DNA of 64,000 bases from NCBI RefSeq assembly GCF_006717095.1, contig NZ_VFQE01000002.1:868001-932000 (forward strand), in the 5' to 3' direction. Below the pieces are notes generated by a model. The model was not told where the DNA came from. It searched no databases and saw only the letters and a program-made list of their open reading frames with translations. This document shows positions 34,684 through 43,202 of the stretch, in pieces. The DNA comes from Blastococcus colisei (GTDB lineage: Bacteria > Actinomycetota > Actinomycetes > Mycobacteriales > Geodermatophilaceae). Made by a program: the position numbers and the translations under genes. Position 1 is the first letter of the stretch. Every line of letters starts with the position of its first letter.

Positions 34684-35922
34684 CTACGAGAACAGGTCGA
34701 TCACCGGGCGGACGGAATTGACCGCCAGGTAGATGGTCAGCAGCCAGGCGGTCCAGCCGACGACCAGCAGCCACCGCGGGTACCGGTAGCCGTGGAAGAG
34801 GTCGGCACGCCGGGTGGCCACCCACAGCAGCACGGCGATGCCGAGCGGCAGCAGCAGCCCGTTGAAGGCGCCCGCGAACACCAGCAGGGTGGTGGGCGCT
34901 GCGCCCACCAGCACGAACGCCAGCGTGGTGACGGCGATGAAGGCGCAGACGAGGATCGTGCGTGTGCGGTCGCTGGTTCCCGTGCGGGAGGTCACGAACG
35001 ACACCGAGGTGTAGGAGGCGCCGATCACGCTGGTGATGGACGCGGCCCACAGGACGATCCCGAAGACGCGCAGGCCGATCTCGCCGGCCGCCTCCTGGAA
35101 CGCGTTCGCCGCCTGGTTCTCGGCGCCGAGGTCGGCGCCGTTCGCAACCACGCCGAGGATGGCCAGGAAGAGGATCACCCGCATGATGCCGGTGATCACG
35201 ATGCCGGTGATCGAGCCGCGGGTGATGTCCCGGACGTGCTCCGGCCCCGTGACGCCGGAGTCCAGCAGCCGGTGGGCACCCGCGTAGACGATGTAGCCGC
35301 CGATCGTGCCCCCGACCAGGGTCGTGATCGCCAGGAAGGAGACGTCCTCGGGCAGCACGACGTTCTGCAACGCCTCCCCGACCGGCGGGCCGGAGGTGAT
35401 GGCGATGTAGGTGGTCAGCGCGATCATGACCAGGCCGAGGACGACGACGATCCGGTCGACGGCGACCCCCGCCCGCCTGCTGAGGAAGATGCCGATCGCG
35501 ATGAGCGCGGACAGCGCGCCGCCGATCCTCGGGTCCAGCCCGAACATCGCGTCGGTACCGAGGCCCGCCCCGCTGACGTTGCCGACGTTGAACACCAGGC
35601 CGCCGATGAGCAGGAAGCCGGCCATCACCCAGCCGAGCCCCGGGAGGACGAGGTTGCCCAGCTCCTGGGCGCGGCGTCCGGTGACCCCGATGACCCGCCA
35701 CGCGTTCAACTGCAGTGCGATGTCGATGACGATCGAGACGGCGATCGCGAAAGCGAATGCGGCGCCCAGTTGCACCGTGAACGTCGTCGTCTGGGTGATG
35801 AAACCCGGTCCGATGGCCGAGGTGGCCATGAGGAACATGGCACCGAGCAGGGTCGAGCGGGTGCTCGAGGCGAGCCTCCCCGACGGCGCGGTGGTGGTGG
35901 GCTGCTCCGGGAGGTGCGACAT
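34684..35922 (-). CDS. NRAMP-like membrane transporter (YcsG type) lacking the metal-site motifs
   Basis: A 412-residue protein with about eleven membrane helices of the NRAMP fold. In true Mn/Fe NRAMPs, helix 1 has DPGN and helix 6 has MPH. Here helix 1 reads [10 protein letters not shown] (GPGF) and helix 6 reads [13 protein letters not shown] (no MPH), so the classic metal site is absent. The B. subtilis ycsFGI-kipIA operon has the same set of genes, with YcsG in this place. Given its neighbours it may import an organic substrate such as 5-oxoproline or a related acid; that is inference. First gene of the pxp operon; AGGAG precedes the ATG. The 149-base region 35923-36071 is shared with the divergent DUF1445 gene and shows no clear operator. 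Confidence 0.85.
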   Translation of the reverse strand: MSHLPEQPTTTAPSGRLASSTRSTLLGAMFLMATSAIGPGFITQTTTFTVQLGAAFAFAIAVSIVIDIALQLNAWRVIGVTGRRAQELGNLVLPGLGWVMAGFLLIGGLVFNVGNVSGAGLGTDAMFGLDPRIGGALSALIAIGIFLSRRAGVAVDRIVVVLGLVMIALTTYIAITSGPPVGEALQNVVLPEDVSFLAITTLVGGTIGGYIVYAGAHRLLDSGVTGPEHVRDITRGSITGIVITGIMRVILFLAILGVVANGADLGAENQAANAFQEAAGEIGLRVFGIVLWAASITSVIGASYTSVSFVTSRTGTSDRTRTILVCAFIAVTTLAFVLVGAAPTTLLVFAGAFNGLLLPLGIAVLLWVATRRADLFHGYRYPRWLLVVGWTAWLLTIYLAVNSVRPVIDLFS

Positions 35923-36071
35923 GGGGGCTCCTGGGAACCTGCGGTCCAGCTCGTCCTGGGTGGAGACCTGCAGCGGGTCGCGTCGGCGGCGGGCGGCGCT
36001 TTCACCTCGTCGCGGTCGACCGTAGATTCGAGCCGAACGCCCGGCAATTCGAGCCGTCCGGAGGAGCCCCC

Positions 36072-36875
36072 GTGACAGCCACCGCAGCTGCTCCAGCCAC
36101 GCTCCCGGGCCGGACCCCGGCCGATGCCCGGGCCCGCTACCGCGCCGGCCTGGCGGTTCCGACCTCCGGAGAGGCACCGGGCTTCACCCAGGCCAACCTC
36201 GTCGTGGTGCCCCAGGACTGGGCCTTCGACATGTTGCTGTTCGCGCAGCGCAATCCGCGGCCGGTGCCGCTGCTGGACGTGACCGACCCGGGTTCCTTCC
36301 GCACCGTTCTCGCACCGGACGCCGACCTCCGGTCGGACCTTCCCCGGTACCGGGTCTGGCGGCACGGTGAGCTCGCCGAGGAGCCGACCGACGTGAGCGA
36401 TCTGTGGGCCGACGACCTGGTCGCCTTCCTGATCGGCTGCAGCTTCAGCTTCGAGACCGCCCTGCTGGACGCCGGCGTGCCCGTTCGCAACATCGAGCAG
36501 GGTCGCAACGTCTCGATGTACCGCACCGACCGCGCGTGCCGGCCCGCCGGGCGGCTCTCCGGCCCCCTGGTGGTCTCGATGCGCCCGGTGCCCGCGGAGC
36601 ACGTGGTTCCCGCGGTGCAGGTGACCGGACGGATGCCCCAGGTGCACGGGGCACCGGTGCACGTCGGCTCACCGTCCTCGCTGGGCATTCCCGACCTCGG
36701 CCGGCCGGACTTCGGCGACCCGGTGGATCTCGCCGACGGGGACGTCCCGGTGTTCTGGGCCTGCGGCGTCACCCCGCAGGCGGCGCTGATGGCCTCCCGC
36801 CCACCGTTCGCGATCACGCATGCGCCAGGGCACATGTTCGTCACCGACGTCCCGGATGCGGCCTACCGGGAATGA
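36072..36875 (+). CDS. DUF1445 putative hydro-lyase / D-glutamate cyclase-like protein (YcsI)
   Basis: A 267-residue protein of the UPF0317/DUF1445 family: [49 protein letters not shown], then [13 protein letters not shown] and [15 protein letters not shown] are its conserved blocks. The mammalian homologue (DGLUCY) is a mitochondrial D-glutamate cyclase that makes 5-oxo-D-proline. Next to pxpABC this suggests a route D-glutamate to 5-oxoproline to glutamate; the stereochemical step between the D and L forms is unexplained. GTG start after GGAGGAG. Divergent from the transporter-pxp operon. Confidence 0.87.
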   Translation: MTATAAAPATLPGRTPADARARYRAGLAVPTSGEAPGFTQANLVVVPQDWAFDMLLFAQRNPRPVPLLDVTDPGSFRTVLAPDADLRSDLPRYRVWRHGELAEEPTDVSDLWADDLVAFLIGCSFSFETALLDAGVPVRNIEQGRNVSMYRTDRACRPAGRLSGPLVVSMRPVPAEHVVPAVQVTGRMPQVHGAPVHVGSPSSLGIPDLGRPDFGDPVDLADGDVPVFWACGVTPQAALMASRPPFAITHAPGHMFVTDVPDAAYRE

Positions 36876-36938
36876 CGTCGTGACCGGCGATGATCGCCCC
36901 GGCGGAAGGGTCACCAGCCCCCGGCTGCAGGCGAGCGG

Positions 36939-36944
36939 CATGAT
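36939..36944 (+). promoter_or_regulatory. -10-like hexamer CATGAT before larC
   Basis: CATGAT, 6 nt, then GTG at 36951; no ribosome-binding site. The gene is 75 bases after the DUF1445 stop, so it can have its own promoter. Confidence 0.35.
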
Positions 36945-36950
36945 CGCCCG

Positions 36951-38162
36951 GTGACCATCGGGTGGCTGGATCTCTCCGCGGGGGCCTCCGGGGACATGCT
37001 GCTGGGGGCGCTGGTGGACGCCGGGGTGCCGCTGGACGTCCTCACCGCTGCGGTGGCTGCCCTGCCGGTCGAGCAGATCCGGCTGGTGACCGAGCAGACC
37101 TCGCGGCACGGGCTGGGCGCCACCCGCGTGCACGTGCACGCACCGCCGTCGTCCGAGCACCGCACGTGGGCGTCGGTACGGGCGCTGCTCACCGACGCGG
37201 CACTGCCCGCGACGATCCGGGACGGCGCGCTCGCCGTCTTCGAGCGGCTGGCCGCGGCCGAGGGCCGGGTGCACCGGGTGTCCCCGGACGACGTGCACTT
37301 CCACGAGGTCGGGGCGCTGGACGCACTGGCCGACGTCGTGGGCGTGGTGGCCGGGTTCGAGCACCTCGGCCTGACCCGCCTGACGGCGTCGCCGGTGACG
37401 CTGGGCAGCGGCTCGGCGCGGAGCGCGCACGGCGTCGTCCCGATCCCCGGCCCGGCGGTGCTGGAGCTGCTGGCCGGCGTCCCGGTGGTCGCGGGGCCGG
37501 TGCGCGCGGAGATGTGCACCCCGACCGGGGCGGCCCTGCTCGCCGCCCGCGTGGACGAGTGGACGGCGCTGCCGCCGATGCGGGTGGCGCGCGTCGGCAC
37601 GGGCGCGGGCGGCCGGGACCCCGTCGAGCTGCCGAACGTCGTCCGGCTGGTGCTGGGCGACCCCGCCGGGCCGCAGCCGGCCGGTCCGGTGGTGCTGGAG
37701 AGCCCCGTCGTCCTCGAGACCAATGTCGACGACCTGGACCCGCGGCTGTGGCCCGGGGTCCTGGAAGCCCTGTTCACCGCCGGCGCCTCGGACGCCTGGC
37801 TGACCCCGATCGTGATGAAGAAGGGCCGGCCGGCGCACACCCTCTCGGCGCTGTGCCGGCCGGACGCCGTCGCGGCCGTCCAGGCGGTGGTCTTCGCGAC
37901 GACGTCGAGCATCGGCCTGCGGATCGTGCCCGTGGGCAAGGTCGCGCTGGAGCGGGTGCAGTCGTCGGTCGAGGTGCTCGACGGCACCGTCGGGGTGAAG
38001 GTCGCCGTCCACGGCGGGCGGGTGGTCAACGTGAGCGTCGAGTACGAGGACGTCGCCGCACTCGCACGGGTGGTGGATCTGCCGGTGAAGGAGGTGCTGC
38101 GCGCCGCCACCGCCGCCGCGGCGGACGTCTACCCCGTCGGCCACCCGGCGGAGGACCGCTAG
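36951..38162 (+). CDS. larC: nickel insertion protein LarC (nickel-pincer cofactor synthesis)
   Basis: A 403-residue LarC in a single frame. GWLDLSAGASGDMLLGALVD at the N-terminus, DDVHFHEVGALDALADVVG (His/Glu-rich, candidate nickel ligands), PTGAALLA, ETNVDDLDPRLWPGVLEAL, MKKGRPAHTLSALC and TSSIGLRI match the family. LarC inserts Ni into the pyridinium-3,5-bisthiocarboxylic mononucleotide cofactor of lactate racemase LarA and related enzymes, using CTP. The single frame differs from L. plantarum, where LarC needs a frameshift. No larA or larE is in the window; the only LarB-like sequence is the GGDEF fusion at 29522. Confidence 0.92.
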   Translation: MTIGWLDLSAGASGDMLLGALVDAGVPLDVLTAAVAALPVEQIRLVTEQTSRHGLGATRVHVHAPPSSEHRTWASVRALLTDAALPATIRDGALAVFERLAAAEGRVHRVSPDDVHFHEVGALDALADVVGVVAGFEHLGLTRLTASPVTLGSGSARSAHGVVPIPGPAVLELLAGVPVVAGPVRAEMCTPTGAALLAARVDEWTALPPMRVARVGTGAGGRDPVELPNVVRLVLGDPAGPQPAGPVVLESPVVLETNVDDLDPRLWPGVLEALFTAGASDAWLTPIVMKKGRPAHTLSALCRPDAVAAVQAVVFATTSSIGLRIVPVGKVALERVQSSVEVLDGTVGVKVAVHGGRVVNVSVEYEDVAALARVVDLPVKEVLRAATAAAADVYPVGHPAEDR

Positions 38163-38229
38163 CACCGACCAGGCCACTTCCCGCCGGTGGCCTGCCGCCA
38201 GCGGGCCGGTCCTCCCGGAGGATGGCCGC

Positions 38230-38889
38230 GTGCTCGACGCCTCCCCCGCGACCCGGTACGGGCAGCGCCTGCCCCGCCGGCTGATCCAGCTCTACGCCGG
38301 CCTGCTGCTCTACGGCATCTCGATGGCCCTGATCATCCGGTCGGCGCTGGGGAACATGCCGTGGGACGTGCTGCACCAGGGGCTCGCCGACCGGCTCGAC
38401 CGGTCGATCGGCACCGTCGCGATCGCCGTCGGGGCCCTGGTGCTGCTGGCCTGGATCCCGCTCCGCCAGCGGCCCGGACTGGGCACCGTGAGCAACGTCG
38501 TCGTCCTCGGGCTGGCCCTGGACGCCACGCTCGCCGTCGTCCCCGCGCCGTCGTCCCTCCCGCTGCGGGTCGGGCTCCTGGTGGCCGGCGTCCTGCTGAA
38601 CGGCGTCGCCACCGCCGCCTACATCGGCGTGCACCTGGGGCCAGGGCCGCGGGACGGGCTGATGACCGGCCTGGTCCGCCGCACCGGCCGGTCGGTGCGG
38701 CTGGTGCGCACGACGATCGAGGTGGCCGTCGTCGCCTGCGGCTGGCTGCTCGGCGGCACGCTGGGTCTGGGCACCGTCCTCTACGCGGTGGCGATCGGCC
38801 CGCTGGTGCAGACCCTGCTCCCCCGGCTGTCCGTGGGCCCCGCCGTCAGCCCCGCTCCGCCGGCCGGCGCTCCGGCTCCTCCGGTCTGA
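38230..38889 (+). CDS. YczE/YitT-like integral membrane protein
   Basis: A 219-residue membrane protein with five predicted helices. The N-terminal block QLYAGLLLYGISMALIIRSA, then LGNMPWDVLHQGLA is characteristic of the YczE (COG2364) family. GPGPRDGLMTGLVRRTGRSV in the centre is its second conserved block. The function is not established; some members are encoded beside transcription regulators, which is not the case here. GTG start with GGAGG. Its last 44 bases overlap the convergent MFS gene. Confidence 0.85.
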   Translation: MLDASPATRYGQRLPRRLIQLYAGLLLYGISMALIIRSALGNMPWDVLHQGLADRLDRSIGTVAIAVGALVLLAWIPLRQRPGLGTVSNVVVLGLALDATLAVVPAPSSLPLRVGLLVAGVLLNGVATAAYIGVHLGPGPRDGLMTGLVRRTGRSVRLVRTTIEVAVVACGWLLGGTLGLGTVLYAVAIGPLVQTLLPRLSVGPAVSPAPPAGAPAPPV

Positions 38890-39988
38890 CGTCGAGCTCC
38901 CTGGTCCGCAGGCCCACCCGGACGACCGGGACGACGGCGAGCACCAGGACCGCCACCGCGACCGGCCCCGCCAGCGCCCAGGCCGCGAACACCAGCAGCG
39001 CGGCCACCTCGATGCCGAGGCCCGCGACCGACGTGATCGTCGCCCGGTGCGCGCTGGCGATCCCGTCCTGCAGCCGCGCCTCGGCCACGACGAGGACCGC
39101 GAGGTAGAGCGCGTAGAACACCGCGACGGCGCCCAGCGCCGCCGGCCGGGCCCAGACCGCGGCCACCGCCAGGCATCCGGCCGCGGCGACCAGCAGCCCG
39201 AGCAGCGCTCCGCCGGGCATGCGGCCGGCGATGCCTCCGAGCGCGGCGCCGGCGGCCCCGGCGAGGGCGATCACCAGCACCGCGAACGGGACGGCGGTGG
39301 TGGGCACCCCCCAGTCGCCGGCGAGCACGGGGAAGTACTCCTCGACCGCGTCCAGGCCGCCGATCAGCGCGACGGCGAGCACCAGCACCCGGAGAGCCGG
39401 GGAACGCAGCGCCTCGACGACGCCCTGGCGCAGCGACCCCCTCTCCGCGTCGTCCGCCGTCCGCCGTGCCTCGGGGAAGCGGAGGGCCAGCGCGGCGGCG
39501 GCCAGGCACACGGCGGCGCTCGCCCAGCCGACCAGCGGGTACCCACCGAGGGCGAACAGCGCGCTGGCGGCGAACGCCGTGGGCACCTGGACGACGAGCT
39601 CGGCGGAGGTCATCCAGCCGTTGATCCGGGCGTAGCTGTCGCTCGCGCCCACCGCGGCCAGGCCGTCGTAGACCAGCGCCTCGGTCGCCCCGGAGACCAG
39701 CGCGCCGGCGACGCCCCACAGCACGAAGCCGACCGCGAAGGCCCATGCCTGCGGCGCCGCCGTCCACACGGCGAAGCCGGCGGCCTGCAGGACGCCGGCC
39801 AGGACCACCACCCCGCGGCGGGACCAGCGGTCGGCGAGCGCACCGGCGGGGACCTCGGTGACGAAGGAGGTGACCGACCAGACGGCGAACAGCGCGGAGA
39901 TCTGCCCGCCGGAGAGCCCGGTGTCGAGGAAGAGCAGCGCGTAGAGCGGGTAGAGCGGCACCAGCTCGGACAGCGCGGCCCAGCCCAC
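38846..39988 (-). CDS. MFS transporter
   Basis: A 380-residue membrane protein with eleven to twelve helices. FVTEVPAGALADRWSRRGVV (about 43-62) is the MFS motif A loop between helices 2 and 3. The two six-helix halves are separated by the cytosolic FPEARRTADDAERGSLRQG loop. The first helix is short at the GTG start used here and no better start is available before an in-frame stop. The substrate is unknown; similarity is to small multidrug/sugar-like exporters of actinobacteria. It overlaps the end of the YczE gene by 44 bases on the opposite strand. Confidence 0.82.
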   Translation of the reverse strand: MGWAALSELVPLYPLYALLFLDTGLSGGQISALFAVWSVTSFVTEVPAGALADRWSRRGVVVLAGVLQAAGFAVWTAAPQAWAFAVGFVLWGVAGALVSGATEALVYDGLAAVGASDSYARINGWMTSAELVVQVPTAFAASALFALGGYPLVGWASAAVCLAAAALALRFPEARRTADDAERGSLRQGVVEALRSPALRVLVLAVALIGGLDAVEEYFPVLAGDWGVPTTAVPFAVLVIALAGAAGAALGGIAGRMPGGALLGLLVAAAGCLAVAAVWARPAALGAVAVFYALYLAVLVVAEARLQDGIASAHRATITSVAGLGIEVAALLVFAAWALAGPVAVAVLVLAVVPVVRVGLRTRELDVRPEEPERRPAERG

Positions 39989-40184
39989 GGCCAGGCGGGC
40001 GAGCGGCCGTGCGGCGGGCGGTAGGGCGTTCGGGGACGGGCGTCAACGGAACGGCATGTGCGGAGGCTAACGCCGGTGGCGGGCCGACGCGACGGCTTTC
40101 CCGGCCCATCCCTCGATTACCGTGGCGCCGACGAACTGAACTGTCCGAGCACCGCCCGGCAGTGCCGAGCGGAGGAGAGTTCTC

Positions 40185-40781
40185 GTGGTCCTGTCCGTCA
40201 TCGCGACGGCGTTCATCCTGGTGCTGCCCGTCGAACTGCCGGACAAGACGCTCTTCGCCAGCCTGGTGCTCGCCACCCGCTTCGCGCCGCTCCCGGTGTT
40301 CGTCGGGGTCGGTGCGGCGTTCGGGCTGCAGGTCGCGATCGCGGTCACCGCCGGATCGCTGCTCTCGCTGCTGCCCGATGCGCTGGTCAGCGGCGTGGTC
40401 GCCGTCCTGTTCCTCGTCGGGGCGATCATCCTGTGGCGCAGCGCGAACAGCGGGCCCGAGGAGGAGCACCTCGACGAGACGAAGCAGGGCACCTCGTCCT
40501 TCCGCGTGGCCGCCATCTCCTTCGGCGTCCTGTTCGCCGCCGAGTGGGGCGACCTGTCCCAGCTGGCCACCGCGGGGCTCGCCGCCCGCTACGACGAGCC
40601 GCTGTCGGTCTTCGTCGGCGCCTGGGCCGCGCTGCTCGTGGTGTCGGGCCTGGCGGTCTTCCTCGGCCGGACGCTCGCCGACCGGCTGCCCATCCCGCTG
40701 ATCCGGCGGGTGGCGGCGGGCCTGTTCGTCGTCTTCGCGGTGTTCGCCGTCATCGAGACCGTCCGCGCGCTCACCGGCTGA
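40185..40781 (+). CDS. TMEM165/GDT1-family cation transporter
   Basis: A 198-residue membrane protein with six helices in two repeats. The acidic signature motif is present twice: PVELPDKTLFAS (about 16) and AAEWGDLSQLAT (about 119). The GDT1 family exchanges Mn2+ or Ca2+ for protons; bacterial members (MneA-like) export manganese. Repeats are separated by a charged loop with EEEHLDETKQG. GTG start with GGAGGAG. A manganese export role is inference from family. Confidence 0.88.
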   Translation: MVLSVIATAFILVLPVELPDKTLFASLVLATRFAPLPVFVGVGAAFGLQVAIAVTAGSLLSLLPDALVSGVVAVLFLVGAIILWRSANSGPEEEHLDETKQGTSSFRVAAISFGVLFAAEWGDLSQLATAGLAARYDEPLSVFVGAWAALLVVSGLAVFLGRTLADRLPIPLIRRVAAGLFVVFAVFAVIETVRALTG

Positions 40782-40811
40782 CGTCGGCGGCGGGCCGCCC
40801 AGCTGCCACGC

Positions 40812-40844
40812 AGGCATAGGAACCTTTACCGGCGTTCTCAGGCG
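40812..40844 (+). repeat. palindromic repeat family 1, left half (split by IS30)
   Basis: Left arm beginning AGGCATAGGAACCTTTA (40812-40834), then TTCTCAGGCG up to the IS. It pairs with 42171-42203 on the other side of the element with two arm mismatches. GCG at 40842-40844 is the proposed target duplication. Confidence 0.85.
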
Positions 40845-42170
40845 GCGGATTCAACTGGTCGTCGCAACACCAGCTTGTTGATCTTCGGAGAGTAGCTGGG
40901 CGAAGGCTTCGGCGGGGGTCTTGAAGCCGAGGGTCTTGCGGGGTCGGCCGTTGAGTCGGGTCTCGATGGCCTCGAGGTCGGCGATGGTGTGCACCGAGAG
41001 GTCGGTGCCCTTGGGCAGGTACTGGCGGAGCAGGCCGTTGGTGTTCTCGTTGGTGCCGCGCTGCCAGGGGCTGTGCGGATCGCAGAAGTAGATCGGCAGG
41101 TCGGCCGCGATGGTGATCTCGGTGTGCCTGGCCAACTCGATGCCCTGGTCCCAGGTCAGCGAGCGGCGCAGATGTACCGGCAGCGTGGCGATTTTGGTGG
41201 TGATGGCGTCGCGGACGGCTTCGGCACCGTGATCGGCCGGCAGGTGCAGGAGCATGGTGAACCGGGTGGTGCGCTCGACCAGGGTGCCGACCGCCGAGCC
41301 GCTGTCCTTGCCGACCATCAGGTCGCCTTCGAAGTGGCCGGGTACGGCGCGGTCGTCGGCCTCGGCGGGCCGCTCGGAGATCATGACTTTGTCCTTGATC
41401 CGTTCCCGGCGGCCATCGACACGACGGCGGGGCTTACGCAGCGCCCGCCCGGTGCGCAGGTGCTTGGTCAGCTCCCGGTTCAGCCCACCGCGGCCCTGGA
41501 CGAACAGGGCCTGGTAGATCGCCTCATGTGAGATGCGCATCCGTTCATCGTCGAGGAAATCCACGACCAGACGGCCGGTGATCTGCTCGGGGCTCCAGCC
41601 CTCCTTCAACTGCCGCTGCACGTAGGCCTGCAGCTCGGGGAACTCGGCGATCTTGCTCGGCTTCGGGCGGCGGCCCCGCGCCTCGGCCTTGGCTTGCGCC
41701 GGCGCGGCCCGATAGCGCAGCCGTGGGCGCCGTCCCGGGCCCTGAGTCCCCGGCGCCGGCCCGGGGCGGTGCCGCTGGCCGACGGGCAGCGGCGGACGCC
41801 GCGGATAGCCCTCGAGTCGATTGCGGCGCAGCTCGCGGGAGACCGTCGAGGGATGCCGGCCGATCTCGCGGGCGATGTCGGCCTGCGGCCAGCCCTCGGC
41901 CCAGCACAGGTCGATCGTCTCCCGCTCGGCCACGGTCAGGAATCGGTCGCTGGGCTCGGTCAATGCCATCGGCGCCATGCCGCCACCGTCGCGGAACCAC
42001 CGCTGCCCAGTGTCGGCCGACACGCCGACCGCTTCCGCCGCCTGCTCCGTCGCCGATCCCGCAGCGATCAGCCGCCAGAACCTGCGCTCGATCTCCTTCG
42101 GCATCCGCGGACGCCCCATCGACACCACCCCACTTCACCGCGGGGTGTTGCATCGACTCCTTGAACCCAA
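40845..42170 (-). mobile_element. IS30-family insertion sequence, 1326 bp
   Basis: It holds one full transposase gene. The proposed terminal inverted repeats are 27 bp, 19 matching: left GCGGATTCAACTGG..., right (inverse) TTGGGTTCAAGGAG..., both ending GCAACACC. GCG flanks both ends (40842-40844 and 42171-42173) as a 3-bp duplication. Removing the element and one GCG gives TTCTCAGGCGCCCAGAA, the centre of a family 1 palindrome. The exact ends are inferred from the palindrome and are good to a few bases. Confidence 0.85.
40851..42128 (-). CDS. IS30-family transposase
   Basis: A 425-residue DDE transposase, or 422 if the ATG at 42119 is the start. N-terminal helix-turn-helix regions: GSATEQAAEAVGVSADTGQR and QADIAREIGRHPSTVSRELR, the second being the typical IS30 motif. 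The catalytic triad lies in HFEGDLMVG (D), LTWDQGIE (D) and NENTNGLLR (E). The frame is intact and the element may be active. It catalyses excision and insertion of the element; many IS30 members prefer palindromic targets, which agrees with the present site. Confidence 0.95.
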   Translation of the reverse strand: MVSMGRPRMPKEIERRFWRLIAAGSATEQAAEAVGVSADTGQRWFRDGGGMAPMALTEPSDRFLTVAERETIDLCWAEGWPQADIAREIGRHPSTVSRELRRNRLEGYPRRPPLPVGQRHRPGPAPGTQGPGRRPRLRYRAAPAQAKAEARGRRPKPSKIAEFPELQAYVQRQLKEGWSPEQITGRLVVDFLDDERMRISHEAIYQALFVQGRGGLNRELTKHLRTGRALRKPRRRVDGRRERIKDKVMISERPAEADDRAVPGHFEGDLMVGKDSGSAVGTLVERTTRFTMLLHLPADHGAEAVRDAITTKIATLPVHLRRSLTWDQGIELARHTEITIAADLPIYFCDPHSPWQRGTNENTNGLLRQYLPKGTDLSVHTIADLEAIETRLNGRPRKTLGFKTPAEAFAQLLSEDQQAGVATTS

Positions 42171-42203
42171 GCGCCCAGAACGCATGTAAAGGTTCCTATG
42201 CCT
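42171..42203 (+). repeat. palindromic repeat family 1, right half (split by IS30)
   Basis: GCGCCCAGAA from the centre, then the right arm CGCATGTAAAGGTTCC and C-T-A-T-G-C-C-T to 42203. It ends 19 bases from the stop of the osmoprotectant-binding protein gene. Confidence 0.85.
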
Positions 42204-42221
42204 GGGAGCGTCCCGGCCGGT

Positions 42222-43202
42222 TCAGCCGCGGGTGACCAGGCCCTCCGACACCAGCCAGTCCAGCGCCACGTCCGCGGGCTGCTCGCCGCCGACGTCTACG
42301 CGGCTGTTGAGCTCGATCATCACCTCGTCGGTGAGCAGCGGGGTGATCCGGGCGAAGACGTCGGCGATCTCCGGGTGCGCCTCGAGCGTCTCGGTCAGCA
42401 CCACCGGGGCCACGTTGTACGCCGGGAAGTACCCGCGGTCGTCCTCGAGCACCGTCAGGTCCAGGGACTCGATCCGGCCGTCGGTCGTGAACACCTCGCC
42501 GAAGTTGCAGGCCCCGTTGTCGGTCGCGGTGTAGACCGCACCGGTGTCCAGGACCCGGACGTTGTCCCGCGGCACGCCCTGCGGGTCGCCGAGCGGGATG
42601 CCGTAGGCCTCGAGCATGGGCTCGAACCCGTCGCTGCGGGTGGCGAACTCGGACTCGACGCAGAACGTCCGCTCCTCCACCGGCAGTGCCGCGATGTCGG
42701 AGAGGCTGTCGATCCCGCCGAGCTCCGGCACGGCCTCGCTGCGGACGGCGAAGGCGTAGGTGTTGTTCATCGGCGCCGGCGGCAGCCAGGTGAGCCCGTT
42801 GGCGAGGTCGGCCTCCCGGACCGCCTCGTACTGCTCCTGCTGGTCCGGGATGCCCTCGGGCATGCCCAGGTAGTTCAGCCACCCGGTGCCGGTGTACTCC
42901 CACTGCATCTCGACGTCGCCACTGAGCATCGCGGCCCGGGCCGGCGCCGCACCGGGGATGCCGCTGCGGTCGACGACGTCGAAGCCGGCGACCTGCAGGG
43001 CGATCACGGCGATCTTGCCCAGGATCAGCGCCTCGGTGAAGTTCTTGGTGCCGACCACGATCTCCGCGCCCTCGTCGGCGATCGGCTGGATCTCGCCCGG
43101 CTCCGCCTGCGGGGTGAAGGTGTTCGCGCTCTCCAGGCCGCAGCCGGCCACCAGCGCGGCGGACGTCAGCAGCGCGGCGGCGACGCCGAGCGGGGAACGC
43201 AT
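42222..43202 (-). CDS. osmoprotectant ABC transporter, substrate-binding lipoprotein
   Basis: A 326-residue exported lipoprotein (lipobox LVAGC, Cys21) of the OpuAC/OsmF family: IVVGTKNFTEALILGKIAVI (the GSKxFTE-type block), VEMQWEYTGTGWLNYLG, and PAYNVAPVV. Aromatic residues in the two lobes would form the cage for quaternary amines such as glycine betaine, carnitine or choline. Last gene of a four-gene operon (permease, ATPase, permease, binding protein). Its ATG overlaps the permease stop by one base. Confidence 0.9.
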   Translation of the reverse strand: MRSPLGVAAALLTSAALVAGCGLESANTFTPQAEPGEIQPIADEGAEIVVGTKNFTEALILGKIAVIALQVAGFDVVDRSGIPGAAPARAAMLSGDVEMQWEYTGTGWLNYLGMPEGIPDQQEQYEAVREADLANGLTWLPPAPMNNTYAFAVRSEAVPELGGIDSLSDIAALPVEERTFCVESEFATRSDGFEPMLEAYGIPLGDPQGVPRDNVRVLDTGAVYTATDNGACNFGEVFTTDGRIESLDLTVLEDDRGYFPAYNVAPVVLTETLEAHPEIADVFARITPLLTDEVMIELNSRVDVGGEQPADVALDWLVSEGLVTRG

